Shown piece by piece: positions 60,611 to 64,000 of a DNA stretch of 64,000 bases. The notes beneath the pieces were generated by a model, which was not told the origin of the DNA, did not search any database, and saw only the letters and a program-made list of their open reading frames with translations. This stretch comes from Salvia splendens (lineage: Eukaryota; Streptophyta; Magnoliopsida; Lamiales; Lamiaceae): assembly GCF_004379255.2 (NCBI RefSeq), contig NC_056049.1:248001-312000 (forward strand). Reading direction: 5' to 3'. A program made the translations under genes and the position numbers. Positions within the stretch are counted from its first letter, which is position 1. Each line of letters opens with the position of its first letter.

Positions 60611-60907
60611 TCAAAGCCACAAAGCCCTAGCTTCTCTCAATCTGGGCACCAATTCGCCGGAGATATGAGCCCCCATCACCTGCTCCAGCCCTCCGAAAAG
60701 CACTCCGCCTACAAAAACCGTCGGAAACTGCGGCGCACCGCCGAAAACCTGGGTTACATCGGCTTCGTCCAGCTCGTCGACGTCGAGAATAGCCGGATTG
60801 ACGCCGTGGCCGTTCAGCAACAGCTTGACCACGTGGCACATGCAGCAGCCCTTGCGAGCGAACACCACCACCGATTTCTCCGCCACCAGGTCTCTCAAAT
60901 TCATCAC
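60611..60907 (-). CDS. CC-type glutaredoxin, GRX480/ROXY19 group (98 aa)
   Basis: A single-exon protein with active site GCCMCHVV (Cys21-Cys22-Met-Cys24), GVNPAILDVDE, the TVFVGG glutathione-binding loop, the GG of FGGLEQVM, HISGELVP, and the C-terminal ALWL motif that lets CC-type glutaredoxins bind TGA bZIP factors and recruit repressors. The CCMC site and ALWL end match ROXY18/19/20. In Arabidopsis, GRX480 is salicylate-induced and dampens jasmonate and detoxification genes with TGA factors. The protein starts at tandem ATGs (60907 and 60904) and lacks the roughly 40-residue N-terminal extension I recall in Arabidopsis GRX480. It acts in nucleus and cytosol. Chromosomal order supports GRX480 (At1g28480). 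Confidence 0.92.
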   Translation of the reverse strand: MMNLRDLVAEKSVVVFARKGCCMCHVVKLLLNGHGVNPAILDVDELDEADVTQVFGGAPQFPTVFVGGVLFGGLEQVMGAHISGELVPRLREARALWL

Positions 60908-60984
60908 CAGATCTGTGTAGTGTAGCGCCTTTTGCAGTGTGATTGATTGCTAGTGGTTTACTAAATGAGAGAGAAGGGCAAGGG

Positions 60985-60996
60985 CTATTTAAATTT
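60985..60996 (-). promoter_or_regulatory. Probable TATA box of the glutaredoxin gene
   Basis: AATTTAAATAGC on the minus strand lies about 80 bp upstream of the start codon, between it and the TGACG cluster. Confidence 0.45.
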
Positions 60997-61016
60997 GGTG
61001 ATGGGGTGGACTCTAA

Positions 61017-61048
61017 CGTCAACGGCTGTGACGTAATGTCGGACGTCA
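61017..61048. promoter_or_regulatory. Cluster of three TGACG motifs (as-1-like) upstream of the glutaredoxin
   Basis: TGACG occurs as CGTCA at 61017-61021, TGACG at 61029-61033 and CGTCA at 61044-61048, the last within a GACGTC palindrome. TGA bZIP factors bind such motifs in pairs. The cluster is 110-140 bp upstream of the start codon. GRX480-type genes are known TGA/salicylate targets, so a functional as-1-like element is likely but unproven. Confidence 0.65.
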
Positions 61049-61267
61049 GGCTCACTATTCCACGTCGGTACGCTTAATTGGTGATTACTGATTAGTGGTT
61101 GCAATAATGATGGAGATATATAGTAGTAATTGTTTTGACAAGTGTAATGCTGGACTTTTCAATTTGCTCATTTATATAGTAATCGAGTTAAACTCGGTTG
61201 GTTGCACCGACCACGCATGCCCTTGTAAAATATGAATATTTTAGAATATGTACCTTACTTTTATATA

Positions 61268-61496
61268 TTTCCTCCGTTCTTAAAAAGTATGAATATTTTT
61301 TCTTTTATTCCATTTCTGAAAAGTATGAACATTCTAATTTTAGAAACTTTTTTTTTCTCTTTATTGAGATGAGATTCATTATCCATTAAAAAATACTCCA
61401 CTTTAATTACTTTTATTTCTATCTTTCTCTTATTTAACAATTATGTATAAAAACTTGAGTCGAATCAAATTTTTATACTTTTCACAGATGAAGGAG
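61268..61496. mobile_element. Stowaway-like MITE upstream of the glutaredoxin
   Basis: 229 bp with ends TTTCCTCCGTTCTTAAAAAG and CTTTTCACAGATGAAGGAG as imperfect inverted repeats, TA on both sides (61266-61267, 61497-61498). It carries two internal copies of AAAGTATGAA. Confidence 0.75.
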
Positions 61497-62274
61497 TATT
61501 AATTTATAATATTATATTAATCTTATGATTAGTTGATTGTAAGTTACATTTACTAAAAAAATAATATAGCAAAAGATAAATAATACGGACTTAAAACTGT
61601 GAACGTAAGAAAGTAGCAAAATGAGATAGTATTTTTTAGTATACGTGAGAGTATTCACTAATTTTCAACTATTACAGATATAAAGTTTATAATAATTTGA
61701 AAAGTTATCATAAAAACAATAATGATATATAAATATTTTTATCATAAAAAAATTGTTATTGTGTAATTATATTTAAACATATTAGTATCGTTATTTGTCT
61801 ATACATGATATTCATAAAAGCTAGTATTACAAAATTATGAAAATAGGGAATATATTAAAAGATGATTTTTTCATAAAATCATGAAGCTAAACCAAGAAGC
61901 ATGATGATTGATGCACTCATGCAAACCAACATTTTCTTTGTTGTATATATATGAAGGAGTTTATTGACAAAATCAAACAGTATAGTTGTAAAATCACGAT
62001 ATATAAGGCTGGCTAGCTAGAACACAAATATTATAATCTCTTTAAATCATTTAGTGATGATTTACACTTAAAAAAGAAGAATATAATAGTCAGTGACATG
62101 ATTAGGACCTAGAAATACATAAAGAGTAACCTGTCAGCATAATAATACACTCATTAAATAGCATTGTCATCAAATATCAATGAGTCTTTAAACCTTCTTC
62201 TTACCGTTTCATATTTGTTGAACTAAAAAGTGAAAGCAGCAATAACAAGGGTACCTGAGGAGCGAATCATGTGT
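61497..62274. other. AT-rich spacer downstream of ARF3
   Basis: Expected to include the ARF3 3' UTR. No ORF or element is recognised. Confidence 0.6.
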
Positions 62275-63789
62275 TTACAGCGCGATATCCAGAAGCCGGT
62301 CTCTCACCGCGTGCAAGTCTCTTGGTTTAGTACAACTGCTAACCATAACCTTTGCCACTAATGGAGGTTGATGCAGTTGTTCTTCTTGGTTCCCATGACT
62401 ATAAGCTGAAGCAGATGCAGCTGCCTCATTATTCCCCTCGGTCAGGGAGAACCCGAAGAGCCTGCAGCTGTCTTTACACATCGACACAAAATTCTGGCTG
62501 TCCCTAAATAAGGGTTGAGTGAGGAGAGGGCGAGGAGTTGACAACGTTGGGCTATTGTGCGCTTCTGTGGCTCCATGGGATCTGTATCCATGCTGCACAT
62601 TGTCTTTTGGGCCGGTTTCGTATGGTGCAAACTTATTTGTAATTCTCTGAGGAACACGAAACGAATCCTGATAGCTAGTCTCATGCTTATTCTTATAGCC
62701 ATGAAGCAGTGATGTGATTTGAGAGCTTTGAGGGCTCGATTGCTGCAACAGTAGTACCGAAGAAGGTGATAGCCCTCGAACCATTGATGACGGAAGGCGG
62801 GGGCTAGCATTGTACTGGGGTGCGGTGGACCAGCAAGTACCATTCCTGGGCACCTGAATCCCATTATAAGCATTCTTTTCCTGTGGACCTCTCCCATATG
62901 ACAGGATTGGCATGGTTTCTTGACCTTGCAAGACCTTACGGAATTGAAAGGATTCGCCTACAGTGGACGAATTCCGAGCATCTGCGTGATGTTTCCTGAT
63001 GCTGTTTCCTCCGGCATTAAAGGTGCTGAGGCTAGGATATCCCCTAATGTCTGATAGGTGATTCCTGGAAGCTTCAGCTCCGGCGTATGGAGAGCCGAAA
63101 GGAAATACTTCTTGACCTTGCAAGACCTTTTGGAACCGTAGAGGCTCTCCAAAGTCCGAAACATCACTCCCATCTGTAAGAAGCATTTGCACATTACTAT
63201 TAGTCTCAAAGCAGCATTCACAAATAGGGAGAAAAACAAAGATTCGAGGATTATTGCGTATGTACAAACCTCTGTGAACGGGAGCATCGGGTTTTGCTGT
63301 TGGGAAGCCTATCCTATTTCTTTTGGTGCCAGGCAACGCAAAGCTGTTAGGTCCAGACATAGGACCAGCTACGTCAATCTCCCAAGGAGAAACCCGATTA
63401 AGGCTATTGACTTCCATATCATCCCATCTAACCTGCACCAATCATTTGAATCTTCTGTTATACTAATACAGCAAAGAATATATACAGCATGGTACGTCCG
63501 ATATGTGAACCAGCAACTAACCAGTAAGCACTTCCACTTTGAACCCGGCCATCTTGCAGGATCTACATCGCTGACGCCAACAATGAGGCCACTGCACCTG
63601 CCAAGTTAAAATTAGTCCGGCCTCTGATGCAGTTTAAGCAAGAAAAGCTTGAACTGGAAGAAACCAACCTTCTATCAGAAGAATCTTCTGTTTCAAAACG
63701 AATTTTGAAACGCATTCCACATGAAAAATTTTGTGTGAGACTCTTGCAAAACTTATGATGAGGCACAATAATATCTGATGACCGCACTC
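62275..63789 (-). CDS. ARF3: Auxin response factor 3 (ETTIN), 3' half; continues off the right edge
   Basis: Exons read on the minus strand: about 63789-63669 (RSSDIIVPHHKF...MRFKIRFETED), about 63594-63521 (LIVGVSDVDPARWPGSKWK), 63432-63270 (VRWDDMEVNSLNRVSPWEID) and the last exon 63173-62275. The first three make up the ARF middle domain. The last is a Ser-rich region with two copies of FxKVLQGQE, the motif SSPSSVLLLQ-like SPSSVLLLQQ, then SCRLFGFSLTE, and it stops without a PB1 (Aux/IAA-like) domain. Absence of PB1 together with twin LQGQE sites is diagnostic of ETTIN, which senses auxin directly, patterns gynoecium and leaf abaxial side, and is silenced by tasiR-ARF. The B3 domain lies beyond the window. 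Confidence 0.93.
62917..62937 (-). promoter_or_regulatory. tasiR-ARF target site (distal)
   Basis: The minus strand reads AAGGTCTTGCAAGGTCAAGA with a final A, encoding KVLQGQE. This is the known TAS3 tasiR-ARF complementary site of ARF3/ARF4 transcripts, one mismatch from the small RNA as I recall it. Confidence 0.92.
63109..63129 (-). promoter_or_regulatory. tasiR-ARF target site (proximal)
   Basis: The same 21-nt sequence as at 62917-62937, 192 bp upstream in the mRNA sense. The pair is the conserved double-site arrangement of ARF3. Confidence 0.92.
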
Positions 63790-64000
63790 TGCATAACATG
63801 ACTAGAGATTCAGTTGCATGAAGTCGAAAATTAAATTGATGAAGAAATATATGATATGATCACAAAAATGGCACACACTTGCAACCAAATAAAGATTAAC
63901 AGCAATACATGATTCCACAAAAAATCCAGTAGCTGTAATCACGAAAAGGTAAACCTTTGGGATGTGCTTGCAGATCTCAATTGTCCGATTGCAGTTTAAG

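Overview
The window is nuclear DNA from a core eudicot plant. Genes are intron-containing or intronless with AT-rich spacers, GT..AG introns and plant-only families (a plastid triose-phosphate translocator, PPR, NAC, HD-Zip I, ARF3/ETTIN, a CC-type glutaredoxin), and many plant-type transposons are present. An asterid is plausible, but the sequence alone does not settle the species.

Layout: (1) 63-1117, minus: 5' end of an RLT-type homeobox/DDT gene running off the left edge. (2) 2626-5442, minus: a complete 12-exon triose-phosphate/phosphate translocator (402 aa after my splicing). (3) 7.2-19.3 kb: a transposon block with a gypsy-like LTR fragment, a degenerate Ty1/copia element with 5-bp target duplication (8191-13466), a 1.6-kb mariner-type element (13796-15397) and a 1.9-kb PIF/Harbinger derivative (17315-19259). 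(4) 20007-21440, plus: an intact single-exon PPR gene. (5) 21958-23581, minus: a DMP (DUF679) gene broken by a small deletion, a ~450-bp insertion and a 522-bp solo LTR. (6) 23653-26892: a very young gypsy element encoding only gag-protease fused to the tail of an integrase. (7) 26.9-34.5 kb: AT-rich spacer with one MITE. (8) 34471-39223: a very young copia element with an intact pol frame but no recognisable gag. (9) 39953-43136, plus: a complete HAESA/HSL1-type receptor kinase (984 aa). (10) 43970-44486: a TRIM with identical 123-bp terminal repeats. (11) 46939-48588, plus: a complete SND2/SND3-type NAC gene (282 aa). (12) 49279-55812, minus: a guanylate-binding-protein gene with conserved splice sites but at least six inactivating lesions. 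(13) 57760-58194, plus: a small HD-Zip I gene. (14) 60611-60907, minus: a GRX480/ROXY-type glutaredoxin with clustered TGACG motifs upstream. (15) 62275 to the right edge, minus: the 3' half of ARF3/ETTIN with both tasiR-ARF target sites.

The single-copy genes are not a random set. From memory, their Arabidopsis relatives lie in short segments of chromosome 1 (RLT1, HSL1, NAC010, GRX480), chromosome 4 (DMP7, HAESA, NAC073) and chromosome 5 (GBP, DMP6, PPR At5g46100, TPT). The window therefore looks like one unfractionated ancestral block, inflated by transposons, with two members (DMP and GBP) now decaying. Gene models were spliced by eye; no alignment or database search was run.
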